64,000 nt of DNA from Dryomyza anilis (Eukaryota; Arthropoda; Insecta; Diptera; Dryomyzidae), in assembly GCA_951804985.1 (NCBI GenBank), contig OX638132.1, forward strand, positions 85,688,696 through 85,752,695, in the 5' to 3' direction. Positions 35,563 to 47,735 of the stretch are shown here, piece after piece; position 1 is the stretch's first letter, and every line of letters starts with the position of its first letter. The notes under the pieces were generated by a model. It made no database searches, had not been told where the DNA came from, and saw only the letters and a list, made by a program, of their open reading frames with translations. A program made the translations under genes and the position numbers.

Positions 35563-36161
35563 CACACAGAATAGAGTTTTGTTGCGCCAACCAACTCTTT
35601 GCACAACTAACTCATTCGGTTCTCTCAACCGCTTAGTCGGCTGCCTAGCTCGATTTTAAAATCGTGGCGGGGTCAGCGCTCGTATGCGTTGTCTAGGCGC
35701 TCGTAGAAGCACTATTTTGTCTCGTCATCTGTCTCGTTCGTCGGAGCGTGTGCACAAATTAGGCTGATGTGGATATATCTAGCCTTGATGCGGATTGTTG
35801 CCAGCCTTTAGTCTACGGGCGTGAATCTAGAGATAAGGTGGTGGAGTCTCTTGCCGACCACAAATCCACATCCAAATTTGTGTTTCTCCACATGGTAACT
35901 GTAGTAGATATCACAGGATGCTTGTGAAAATAAAAAGAGTTGTAGTTTGTACTTCAATTAATTTAGAACCGTTGTAAAACAATTTAGTACAGATTTAGAA
36001 CCATTAGGAGTGTGTATAGACTAATATTTCAAGTATATAGGCTAATATGGCAGTTCCGCCGGCAAATTAGTAAACCATTCGATTTAACCGATTGAAGTTA
36101 GTTGGTACAACTATTTTTTTTTATTATTCCAACCTCATGACAAAAGGGGATTTTCTGTGTG
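35563..36161. mobile_element. CACACA-ended MITE with extra interior block
   Basis: Ends CACACAGAATAG and GGATTTTCTGTGTG. Both flanks of the interior match 9299-9621 in reverse complement. About 285 bp (roughly 35645-35930), absent from the short copy, is less AT-rich (GTGGCGGGGTCAGCGCTCG). The short copy may be a deletion derivative, or this copy may carry an insertion. Confidence 0.7.
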
Positions 36162-38397
36162 TGGGAATGTTACTCCTATATACAAATTTTTTTAATAATG
36201 TTTTTTCTTGAATTTTTATTCTTGATTATTGTCCAAACATTTTCAAATTAAAACTAATTTGGAATAATACTGCAAATATGATATTTCAAAATTCTATATT
36301 TTATATTTAAAATACTAAAGTCTTTGATACATTTTTTTAGTGCAGCACAGACAAGACATTACAAGACTATCCCACGTCCGGTCACTGACATACCAATTAT
36401 TTCGTAATTTTTCCAATACATAACCCAGTGTCTCTAATAAAATAATAGCACAATTTCCAAGTTAACATTAGATCGCTTCACCTTTGAAAATGTAATACCG
36501 CAATAATCCGTGATATGTAATAGAAACTGAATTGCAGAGCAATGGTCAGTATTTTACATTTTGCAATAATGGTTAATAGTACAATAACTCTTTTTTTTAT
36601 TTGATCTCTTGTATTGGAGCTGTTTGTTAATTTTTTTTTCTCTCCAAGTTGCACAGTCATCATAAATAAAGCATGGCACATTCCAGATAATTGCTCACTT
36701 ATCCTAATGACACATAAATGCAACAGCAACAGAACCAGCAGCAAGGGGGCAACAATTGCTAAATGTTGCCGTGAAAATTATGCGATTATGAACGTAAATT
36801 GAGCTGGGTGTCTGAACAAAAAGAGGTATCGATTAACACAATTATTGGCTATAAATTCGATATTGCTTTGTAATCATATGCAGTTCATTCAATTCTTAGT
36901 TAGTTTAAATTGAGGTTTTTAAATTGAAGAAATACTTAATAAAATTTTATATTTTTGCATTTCCATTGCATTGAATTTTAAACATTCATTTAAAATGAAA
37001 ACCAGAAACATTCAAGCACAATCAAAACCGTAAAATCGACCCCCAGACAATGCCAACAGCTGGCACGGCTCAAAGTGTGAATTGCTTGGTTTTTGTTTTT
37101 CAATTCTACCCCTTTTGTTTTACCAAACAATCCACGTGCAAATTCTAGAAAAAAAAAATCACAAATGAATTGAGAAAAATTCCAGCAAAAAGAAGCAAAA
37201 CAAAAATGCATTTTAGATGCAGACTCTGCCAGGTGCGAAAAACCTTGAAAAACCAGAGGGCTATTTAACTTTTTGTATTCAAATTATTTCTACCTTCAAA
37301 CTGATTTAGTAAAGTATTTAAAATTCATACATTTTTTAGAGAATATTTTCTTATATTTTTCATTTATACACGAAATTCGCAAAACTTTGAGTAATATTTC
37401 TAAATTAATTTGTGATTTTCAAATGATGCCTTTCATTTCAAAATGAAAAGAATTTTTATTCATGAATGTATTTTTTCGAACTCTGCCCTAAACATGTTTG
37501 GCCCCAAACGAAAATCCCGACTACGGCCCTGGACTATGCGCTATGTGCCGTGCAACTGAAAAAATGTTCCCATATCAAATATAAAAATATCTAAAGTGAA
37601 ATTCGACTCAAATCATCATCTGCGATGGGGCGAAAAATTTAAATGTTTCACTAAATCGATTACGGACGGCAAGCAGCAACACCAGACGATTTCCGGTTGC
37701 ACCGTCTAAATTTTTGCATTTTTGTGGCATAATTTGGTGAATATTGTTTTTATTACGAAATGTTTTGTTCGTCGCTTATTTTGATTTGAACTCAACCACA
37801 TAGTCATCATTGTTTTTGTATGTTTTTAATTTGGTTTCTCTTTGATCTGCATTTTTGTAAAATTTTAGTGTTTTTTTGTAGATTTTAATTCGACTGTTTT
37901 ATAGGTTTCTTTTTTAGTGTTACTCCTTTTCTATATTGCTTTTGTATAAAGCAATAGATTCATAGATCCGCTCGATTTGCATTCATTGGAAATGCATTAG
38001 GGTTCAATGTTATTGAAAGTACTTTAATAAGGACTACCCCAGTGAAAATCTGTTAAGTTTAGTCTTATTTCGCATACGTCTCTGATCAGAATACGATAAG
38101 GCGTTTCTGGTAGAATAAGTCGAAATTTGAAAAATCGAAACTAAAAATAAATAAAATGTAGAAAATAAAAATGCCGAAAAAAAATGTCTACAACTAAAAA
38201 TGTCGAAATTTAAAATGAAAAATTATTTTTTTTGCCGAAAAATGATAGACAATATCGAAAAAAACGGCAGAGGGTGAGTAGCAACCCCTGGTCGATTTGA
38301 TGTGGAATTGAAATTTGCAATTCAATATTTCGATATTTCGGCATTTCAATTTTCGAAATTTTTTGATCATATAAAAAAAAAATGTATGTGTAAATAA
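36162..38397. other. Unassigned sequence
   Basis: Mixed AT-rich and plainer DNA with short overlapping ORFs on both strands (36478-36802, 36990-37211), none recognisable. 38290-38390 has AT-rich words with TTTCGATATTTCGG. No supported gene. Confidence 0.4.
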
Positions 38398-38698
38398 AGG
38401 GTTTTTCAAATGGGACGCTACAAAAGTAGAGCGACAGGGACATCAAACGACGCCATTTTTCTTGCCGCTCTTTTGACATTTATCTTCAGTAAGGTTTGCC
38501 ATTTCATGATGGAAAGATATACGAGCCAACAACGAGTCGAAATTATTAAAATTTACTACCGAAATTCGAATTCATATATCTTTCCATCATGAAATGGCAA
38601 ATCTTACTGAAGAGAAATGTCAAAAGAGCGGTAAGAAATATGGCGTCGTTTGCTGTCCCTGTCGCTCTACTTTTGTTGCGTCCCTGTTGAAAAACCCT
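38398..38698. mobile_element. Snap-back MITE derived from the 21471 mariner
   Basis: The left 176 bp are nearly identical to 21471-21646, including the terminus, the untranslated leader and the first 20 or so codons of the transposase. The sequence then turns round into an inverted copy of the first 125 bp (38574-38698). The arms are about 125 bp with roughly 50 bp between them. The result keeps both terminal signals and nothing else. Confidence 0.92.
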
Positions 38699-38704
38699 TA
38701 AAAA

Positions 38705-38735
38705 AAACTTTTGTAGCGCTCTTGTTGAAAAACCC
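38705..38735. repeat. Extra mariner terminus fragment
   Basis: TTGTAGCGCTCTTGTTGAAAAACCCT repeats the outer right end of the adjacent MITE, so two right termini lie in tandem seven bases apart. Confidence 0.65.
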
Positions 38736-40033
38736 TATATACAAAGTTTTAAAGTTATTTTTTACATTTTCTAGTATCATAATATTTTACGATATTTTTT
38801 GTTTTGGACAAAAAAATGTATCGGCGTTTCAACATATTTTTTCGACATATCATACGGATCCCGATATGGCTTCCCTACCATAGCCCACCTGAAATAATAT
38901 AGATAAGGGTTGAGTAGGGTAATCTTAATTTCAAATCCAAGTGATCCATCAAAAATCCTGATCTAAAGCCTACTTAATGCAACCTAAACTTGAAAAAACA
39001 CTGATTAGCTATCGTATTATAATATGGTCAAGATGTTATTAAAAACCTTTTTATAATATTATTGGGTAACATAATTATGCTAATAAAATATAATATTCTA
39101 ATAAATAAATGTTCAAATGCAAAATAAATTCATATTCTCAATTTTTTTTTTAAATTTGTAATATGTCATTTGGACTCATAACGTTGACTTTTTGTCATTA
39201 CAAAAGTAATTGAGTCAACTTTGTTCATGAAACCCTTTTTTTTTTTTGAAAGGTCTCGATTTTGGTAAAAGAGTTTCTGAAGAATTTAAATATACATCGA
39301 ATGATAAAAAATTGGGATAAGGGTTAGATTAGGAAGCATGATCAGGATAGCAACATCAAATAGTGTCACGTTTTGAATCAGGCACTGATGTGAACCCCTG
39401 ATCATTACCTTATTTGCAATCAGGCAGCCTGATAAGACAATGAATGCATCCTGAAGTAAATTTCCACTCGGATATTTTTAAAGCCTGGTGTTGAATGACA
39501 GATTTTTATAAAAAAAACTATTAAATTATATAGGTTTATTAAATACAAATTATAAAATTCAATAAAATTGATGATTTAAAATTTTTTATATTTATTTGGT
39601 TTAAAAAAATTCAGTTGTACTCTATAATTTACTTTTTAAAAAGATTTGTAGTTTTCTTCTTGATTTTACTACAAAATGAAATATATATTCGTTCACTACA
39701 TAATGCAGAAATTGTAGTATGTAGCATATATTTGTTTCATGCATTATTATTCTTAAATCAAAATTAAGTATCTTTTTAATTTGTACTCGTAAAACAAACA
39801 AATTGTGAAATTTAAAAAAGATTTTTTCGAAAAACTTGAAACGCAATATATCTTTCAATACACTACCCAACAAAACAAGAAAAAATGTTTCCGTCGACAT
39901 CACATACTCAATGCTATATTAACCGCAGTTGCCTATTTGGCTATGTTTTTTAATTTTTTTTTTATTACGTAACGATTTTATGAAAATTGTAATCGAAATA
40001 TTAGAGCCTTTTTATCCACTTTTTAGAATAAAA
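38736..40033. other. Unassigned AT-rich sequence
   Basis: 39850-40030 resembles 17720-17900 (AACAAAACAAGAAAAAATG, ATTACGTAACGATTTT). GGGATAAGGGTT/GATAAGGGTTGAG words occur at 38905 and 39315. There is no gene. Confidence 0.4.
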
Positions 40034-40738
40034 ACCAGTTGGGAAGGTTAGATCACATGGGAAATTTTAAAGTAGGTGTAATATGAGGATTATCAAAATT
40101 ATAGTCGGTCTAAGCCGACTATAAATACCCTACACATATGTGTGGTTACCATTCAAAGTGATATATAGGTTACCAGGGTATACGAATCCTGAAAATAACT
40201 ACACACTTTCCATCGCTGAAGAATTTCCATTCATTTGATACCCATATTTACAAATGGGTAGGTGTACCGAATTTCGATTTTTTTTTGTGAGCCACAAGTC
40301 TTTTCGCCGGAAAACATTATTATCATGTATTTGAGCATGATGTCAATATATATTTGACCAAAAAAGTTTACCTAAGCACGTATAGAGTAAAATTGATCTC
40401 TAGATGTAAATTTTATATGAGGTATTTGAACATAAGTGGTCGGATCATAGGTCACAATGGACCGATCTCGCCAATTTTTTCGCACATACAGGTATATTAG
40501 TAATCTAAGTTATAAGTTTCATTTATCTAGCTCTTCAATTTTAAAAGTAGTAGGGATTTCAACAGACGGACAGACGGACAGACAGACGGACATACGGACA
40601 TACGGACGCTAAATCGACTCAGGAGGTCATGCTGATCAAGAATATATATACTTTTCCATACCGGAGATGCTTCCTTCTGGGTGTTACAAACGGCGTACCA
40701 AACTGAATATACCCTTTCACTCTTAGTGTAGGATATAA
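40034..40738 (+). mobile_element. mini-me/DINE-like element, copy E
   Basis: Full copy, very close to C and D, with a short GACGGACAGACGGACAGAC run at 40565-40605. Start ACCAGTTGGGAAGG, end TTTCACTCTTAGTGTAGGAT. Confidence 0.86.
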
Positions 40739-40757
40739 AAATATACTTCCTTACTCC

Positions 40758-41048
40758 ATTATATAATAGTTTGGCTCTTCGGCCGAGCTCTCTCACCATA
40801 TTGAGCTGTGCGTGTTATATTTGTACTCAAAGTGCTGGGACCTACAGTTTATTGCCGAATCCGAACGGCGGGTGAGAGCTTTTCATAGGCAATGGTTTTA
40901 CTCTCGTAGGTTTTTCATTTACTGCCGAGAGGTAGCGCGGTATAGAAAAATGTTTCAATGAAAAGATGTTGTTAGCCCCAGTCCAGGCTTGAACCGGGGA
41001 CGTTTCGGCTCGCAGTCCAACGCACTAACCACTGGGCTACCGCGGCTA
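40758..41048 (-). mobile_element. tRNA-derived SINE, copy 5
   Basis: Minus-strand copy with head GTAGCCCAGTGGTTAGTG and B box GGTTCAAGCC. It is truncated by about 15 bp in the distal body (CTACAGCT... missing). CCATTA at 40756-40761 and 41049-41054 may be a short target duplication. Confidence 0.87.
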
Positions 41049-41054
41049 CCATTA

Positions 41055-42454
41055 GTTTTGCTAAAAATTGTAAACGCAATTTTTCTTTTAATTGCCAAGA
41101 CTAATTACAATATACCAAAAAATACTAATATTCCGATAGGTTTTTAACATATTTGAATCTAAACTGGAAAATATTTAATTTTTATGATTACAAAAGAAAT
41201 CATATCGAAGACACAAAATTATATTATATACAAATTATAAAGATAAATACGAGAATTGATATATTTGTTTTACGTAATAAATAAAAAACTTTAGATAAGC
41301 TGAAAAACTGAGTATGAGATCGTGGTTAGAATCATAAGTCCATCGAAAATCACTCACAAGAAAGGCCTCCATTTGTTGTCTAGTGTAATCAACAATTAAA
41401 TACCACAAAAACTAATTATAAATATAACCGCAAGCCGTTTATAATTGTCCCCTTTAATTTCATAATTTTAAAATAAAAAGTGCTGATTAAAGAATTCCAA
41501 GTAAGACATTGAAATATGTTCGCTACAACAACATTTAAATTAATTTTTAAACCCAAACTCATTTGCAATCATTTAATTAACCCCCCCACAATGTGTTTGA
41601 CAAAATTACTTATTTCCCCAGCCGCAGTCGCAACCAAGCAACAATCATGTAAAACCTTTAAACAAAACGCCTTTTCCTAGAAATCCTCTACCGACAACTT
41701 GCCGCATCATCATCATTATCATCAAGAACAGCACCATAATTAGCAAGACCAACAAGAACGACATAATCTTCATCCCTATCAACATCACTAATCACATCAA
41801 CAGGCAACACAACACAAGATAACCTTCAGCATTTTGATGAATTTTGTAAACACTTGTCAAAGTTTTCCTTGGCTCCGTCTTCTGTTTTATGTAGAGGTTT
41901 TCGAGAATGGTAACACCTGAGAATCACGGGAATTTTGTCAATTAATGACGAGTTCCCGCAAAATTTCTTGTGTTTACATTTAATTTTATATTTACATTGA
42001 AGATGTATTGGCTTTAATCAGATGCTGAATAACAAATAGGGTTGTCTATATTAAAGCATATATTTGAATGATATACTAAAAAAGACTTTTTTTGAATATT
42101 GGAATAAAATTGCATTTTATTCAAACTCAATAAAATACATAAATTATGGTTTGCTATGTATTTTAATTAGTAATTCGTTTAGTCAGCAGTAATTTGTAAA
42201 ATATAATTTTTTACCGATGGGTCCGAATCCTATATTCCGTTTACGTTAAAAATTCTCCACATCGATTTGCTTATTCAACACGCAAATAAATAATATGGTT
42301 TCGACATGACCTCGACAACTATACTATGCTCTTTAAAATAATTGATTATTGATACAAGCAAATTATAGTATTTGCTATTGTATTTCAACAATCGCTATAA
42401 TCATATTATAGTGGATAATTTATTATTATATGAATATTTTCTATAATTCTATAG
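41055..42454. other. Unassigned sequence
   Basis: 41590-41880 is less AT-rich (CCGCAGTCGCAACCAAGC, CATCATCATTATCATCAAG) and gene-free. The rest is AT-rich, with ATAATCATATTATAGTGG palindromic words near 42395. Confidence 0.4.
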
Positions 42455-42880
42455 TCTTTCTTAAAAACCATAATATGGTTGATAAGAACCATGTTATGGT
42501 TACCATAAAGACCTCCGCACGAAATTTCTTGTGTGCGATAAAACTATTACTTTAACTAAGGAACATATTATGGTTGTGAGAAATCGTGATATGGTCACTG
42601 AGGACCATAGTATCGTAGTGCGAAATTATAATATGGTCACCGAGGACCATATTATGGTTGTGAGAGATCCTGACATGGTCACTGACAATCATAGTATGGT
42701 TCTGTGTAATCATAATATGGTCACTGAGAACCATATTGTAGTGTAATCATAATATGGTCACTGAGGACCATAATATGGTTTTGTGAATTTAGGATATTGT
42801 CACTGCAGACCATAGTATGGTATGGTTTTGGGAAATCGAAATATGTATACTGATGATCATATTAGACAAATTATTTGATT
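42455..42880. repeat. 42-bp minisatellite built of palindromes
   Basis: ATATGGTCAC starts at 42589, 42631, 42673, 42715, 42752 and 42794 (last as ATATTGTCAC), so the period is 42 bp with one 37-bp step. Each unit contains near-palindromes ACCATAGTATGGT and GGTCACTGAGGACC. Because 42 is a multiple of three, 14-residue repeats stay open on plus (DMVTEDHSIVVRN) and also on minus, without evidence of coding. Degenerate units begin near 42466. Confidence 0.88.
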
Positions 42881-44439
42881 TCCTACAACCACAAGCCCAA
42901 TCATAGTGTGATGCCCTTAAAATATGATCACCACAACCACGTTTTTTCTCTGCGTGAATAGAGCATTTTTAGGGGTTCGCCTTTTCTCGATTTGAAAACA
43001 AGAAATTTCATTGTTAGTCTAATGTCCATAGGCACATTTTTTTCTCGTTATGTTGATTAGTGTATCTAATTGACACAAAAAAATATATAAAATTTGTCTT
43101 TTCTTATTTTTTTGGTACAAAGTTTAACTTTCCTTAGGGTGACGGAATTAGGTACTAAACATCGGCACTAATGTGCACTGCTGCACTCTACAGCATTGAG
43201 TGCATTTTGCAATGGCAGTCTACAGTATTATAGTGAAGTCTCCCCAACGGTTTCACTTCACTGCAGTATTTGTATCATTGGTGACAAGTAGTGTCAAACC
43301 GTTTTTTTTTTTCAATAAATTCTCTGTTTTGAAGAACAAAACCAAATGACACAACTGTCTCTGAAAATGCAACAAGTTAAAAACTACAACATTACTGCGT
43401 TCAACGACAGTAAAGTTGTTGTCGGTATTAATGTGTTTATTAAAATTACAACAAACATTATTAAAAAAAAATGTTAACAACAAATTTCCTATGACAAAAA
43501 CAATGCATTGGTAGAAAAGCAATTTATTTTTTAATTGAAAAAAATTAAAAATTAAAAAAACTGTTTAATAAAAAAAAAACTTAATATATAATTTTATTTG
43601 ATTTTCTTATACCTTTTGAACTATTTCTATAATTCAATATGAATAAAAATTCATAGAGTTAAGCCTATATCGCACGATTGCTTAATTTTCCATTCAAAAA
43701 TTGGGCAATCACACGATTGATAATAAAATTATTTGAAAATTGATTTAAAAGTTGATTGTTTATTCAATCGTTTGATACAGGCTTAAGAATGATTAAAAAA
43801 AAAAGTATTTGAATTTTTATTGCACATCATTATTGACCTCTTCACTACAACTACGTATTGCTTGTGTTTTGTTTTGACACTACTTGTGCTTTGTTGTTGT
43901 GAGCAACACATTCATTTGATTTTCAAGCATGTATAAAGTTATATGCAGAATTTCATGTCAGCTGCTTGCAACAAACACCTCCAAACTGTTTCAACCAAGT
44001 AACATGGCCTGAAACTTCACTTCAGTGGTGGGTATTTTGTGAATAAAGCCCTATTGTGGAACTCATGTTTAGCAACGATACTATGTGGAACGTAGGTTAA
44101 ACAAGCAACATGTTGCTGCAACATGTGCTCCATTTTGGTTGAACAATTCATTAATTCATTCAATTTATGTTTTATATAAATTGAAATTATATTTAAAATG
44201 CAATTTCGAAACAGCCAACGTCACACCACAAAACAATTTGAAATTTTAATTAAACTTGCTTTGGGTTGGCAATAATTTTTCAAGTTTTTTGGCAAAAATT
44301 AATATAAATTATCAAAGCGACCGCAGAGCACAGAGGCATAAATCGATATATAACGCAGCATGAGCTCCAAAGTGTTTCACAAGCCCAAACATTATAAAAT
44401 GCGTCATCGTCATCAACCAGAGACAGCAACAGCAACATT
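42881..44439. other. Unassigned sequence
   Basis: 43140-43530 and 43830-44400 have ordinary fly intergenic composition (GTGCACTGCTGCACTC, GCAACAACA words). Nothing is shared with other parts of the window and there is no gene. Confidence 0.4.
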
Positions 44440-45170
44440 TAAACCAAATTCCAAATCAAGGCACACAACATGGTTTCAAAGTGCCACAGTTCAGTTCAGT
44501 TTTTTTTTTGTATCATGAATACTCTTCCCTCGGTGCGTTTAAATCAGTTTTGCTCTGACGATCAATGCGATCGAATTTATAATGACGCCTCAGATTGTTG
44601 TTGTTTGTCAGTTGCTGCTGCACGCAAGTTTCAAAGTAGTGCATTGAACCCTATTTGGTGGGTACTTCCTACAGAGAGTGCAAAATCACTACTGCAAGGT
44701 CCTAAAATTGCTGTTGTTGATCTGGATGATTTTTCATTTCTGTTTTTATTTTTTTTTTCGAATTTACGTTACGCATCAGACAACTCGAGTCTCGAGAGCA
44801 TCTTGTGAGCCAGTGAAAAATCTAACCAAACGATACAAAACTAATTTTGACAGATTGCATCTTATTAGCTGCCCGAGGGCGCTGAAATTGTGTGATTTTG
44901 TGGCACATAAAAAAAAAACAGATAGCAGTGACCTATGCTGTAGAAGCCAAAAGGCATTATGCGAAATTAATGAAGCGTTTCAACTGACGGAAGTTGTTTT
45001 GTTTTTGACGTCTCGTCTGTCGAATGTTGCTGCCCGCTGTCAAACATCAAATGAAAAACTTAATATTTTAGTGCGAATTTTACTGGGTCATTTTCGAATA
45101 TTAATTTTTCAAATACAAAACAAAACTAGGTGCATATTAATTTTCTTATTTTCAATTATTTCTTAAAGCT
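44440..45170 (+). other. Overlapping long ORFs, doubtful coding
   Basis: Two plus-strand ORFs in different frames, 112 codons (44470-44808) and 162 codons (44678-45166), overlap in a segment less AT-rich than its surroundings. The second runs long for this composition. Its product starts with a hydrophobic stretch (LLLLIWMIFHFCFYFFF) from a T-run, and I recognise no domain. A 5' exon of an unseen gene is possible; chance is more likely. Confidence 0.2.
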
Positions 45171-45479
45171 CATAAACTATGTGATGCAAAATCAATTTAA
45201 TTTTATTAGGAAAATATTTTACGATTGTAGCTTTGAAATTATTTTAAACCAATGATTGAAATCTTTCGGCTTTAGTCAGCACAAAATCGCCTCAGATTCT
45301 CCTTGAACAGAATAATGTCTGTCCAAGGTAACTTGAGAAATACTGGTCAGAATACGATGAAATTTTGTTCTAATATATTTTAACAATAAAATTATTATAT
45401 AAAGCGTAAATTTCTCATATTTAAATAATATTCTGAGGATGTTCAAATAATTTCAAATATCAATGAAATATCCCATATT

Positions 45480-45575
45480 AATATCCCAAAGCTATAGTCG
45501 GGCCCCGAACGACTTTCAGCCCCGTCCATATGACTTAACTTTCCTCACTCGTTTGTACTGTCTTTACACCTCCTA
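45480..45575 (-). repeat. Diverged mini-me-like 5' end
   Basis: On minus, GAGTGAGGAAAGTTAAGTCA and a CGTTCGGGGCCCGACTATAG hairpin echo the mini-me start and its TAGTCGG...CCGACTA hairpin. GAGCTATTAGCCCCGACTAT at 57026 is similar. Confidence 0.4.
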
Positions 45576-46087
45576 TTTTTTCATATTTGACTGCAAATTG
45601 TGAGGAACCCAGAGGTGATGAAGCAAAACGTGCTTCATATTTAAAGTCGGCGACCCCATATTACCCAAAAATCGTTAAGATGTGAAAAAAATGTCTACAT
45701 TTGTTTTTGATTTTCGATTTTAATAAGGAATACCTCTATTTAAATTAAAACATCAACATTTTTTGTATTTTAGGTAAGTCAAATGGAATAATGAGCTATT
45801 ATTGTATTTATTTATGATTTAATTTGTCATATAGTTATGATATTTCGTTTGTCTCTAATATGCAATTTATTTTATTTGTTATAATGTAGTTTTAGATGAG
45901 ATAGACATATGGGCATTTCCTGGTATTTCGGACGGGACATTAGTACGTTTAAAACTTTAATATATCGAATGGAAATGAATTTACTTCATTCTTGTGCTAG
46001 TAGTATTAAAATAGGACTAAACATCTGAAAAAATATTGGGACAAATACGAAAGTGTCGAGGTTAATTTGGAAAGTCCAAAAAGCCAA

Positions 46088-47055
46088 CGAATAAAAAATA
46101 AAAAATGTGAGCGGATCACGACTATTTTTTGAGCACCTATTGATAGATGCTTTCTTGTAATTAATTTTAAATTTTATAACTTTATCTTTAGTACTTAACG
46201 AGATATGTGATCCTAAAAAGTAAACCCATATTTCGTAGTGGATGTAGTAGATTACGTTGACTAAATCGACTAATTTTCGAACTTCGAATTACTATTCAAA
46301 TAAAATATATTGAAAATAAATTTCACATCATTCGGAATAGCAGTTTTAAAGTTATCGAGTATAGACGGACAGACAGACGGTCATATTTAATCGACCCGGA
46401 AAGTGATGTTGACCAAGAAAATATATACTTTTTCATACCAGTCACGCCTACTAAGAGGCGCTAAAACATCCTCACATATATTTTATAACTTGTAACCCAT
46501 GGGTATAGGGTAACATATTATGCGATTTTTTTAGTTAATACCCAATTGTAATGCATTCACATGATTTTTTCTGTTCTCAAAACGTATCCATAGATTTCTT
46601 TAAGTTTTACATCATTTTCTTTAAAAATGTACAGGCTAATTTTGCAATATTACAAACTGTGCATCATCTTGCGTTTTTAATTATTCGCCATTTTTTAAAT
46701 GCATTTTTTAATAAAATTTTGGTCGACAAAATTTACATTTTTCGAGTTCTTCTATAGAGTTTTCTTAAACCAATTCTAAACTATTGTAAGAAATGTTTAT
46801 TGAATATTTAATTATCTTTCATTCGATATAACAATTGAGTTTATGGGTTTTATTAAACGCGAGATATTTACAAATATATGTGACCACCTTTTTGAAAGCT
46901 CAGTACAAAAGATATTGCCCGAAATCTCGTAAACCTATCCGTAGAAAATTTTTTAATTCATATATTCAAAATCTGCGAGTCATTTCCAATAATACAAAAA
47001 TAATGAAATTTACTGCGCAAACTTTTTTTCTCATTTTGTTATGTAGTGTAATCAT
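46088..47055 (-). mobile_element. Repeat family A, long copy 2
   Basis: Reverse-complement partner of 18579-19545, about 90% or better by eye over about 970 bp. It includes GGACAGACAGACGGTCAT, CCCATGGGTATAGGGT and GAGCTCAGTAC-type words. ORFs in it (46551-46757, 46835-47068) lie within repeat DNA and are not genes. Confidence 0.75.
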
Positions 47056-47099
47056 TATTACAAAATAATAAGTAATGTACGAATTAAATTTCCAGATGT

Positions 47100-47735
47100 T
47101 TTTAAAGTTTTTACTATTTTTTGAAAAAAAAAAAAAGTTTTTTTGATATATTTTTTTTTTAAATTTTTGTACGCAAAGTTCCGGACGTGACAGATATCAA
47201 TTAGCTGTTAAAAATGTTATTGAACTACTAGTGGATCTATATTTACACTTTTGAAAATGTCGACTAAATTCAGAATTATACATAGAGGATTCAACTTTTT
47301 AAAAAATTTTGTTGGTTTATTATGATAATAAATGTCTCTTTTTGGTTCCGTACGTTACAATAGGAAACCTTTAAACAAAAAATCAAAATTGGTCCCTAAT
47401 TTTAATTTCAATGCCTCTTTTTAAGCATTAGAAATATTAGTTAAGTTTGTCTAAAAAAACCAAAAATAATATTTTGAATATCTGTATATCTTTCAAATTA
47501 TTTAATTCGGTTACTTAAAGTACATGAAAAGTTGGTATATTTACAAGTTGTATAGTAACGTAATTTTATGAGGAAATTTTTTTATACGTTACCGTTCACA
47601 GAATAGAATTTTATTTTCAGATATTTAGATTCACATATTTAAGATTCAAAATCCACCATGATTTTAAATATTCGAGCATTTTAAATTTGTCGATCGTGGT
47701 TGACATTTTTCTGAAAATTTCCATATGTGAACATT
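47100..47735 (-). repeat. Repeat family B, copy 2
   Basis: Inverse of 12660-13400: GTTCCGGACGTGACAGATAT, TTTTTGGTTCCG, TAGTAACGTAA, TTTTCAGATATTTAGATTC. It lies immediately next to family A copy 2, whereas copies 1 are 5 kb apart. Confidence 0.65.

Noticed and set aside
42531..42746. 71-codon ORF with 14-residue repeats as a repeat protein
   Set aside because: The opposite strand is open as well, and the units are palindromic minisatellite.
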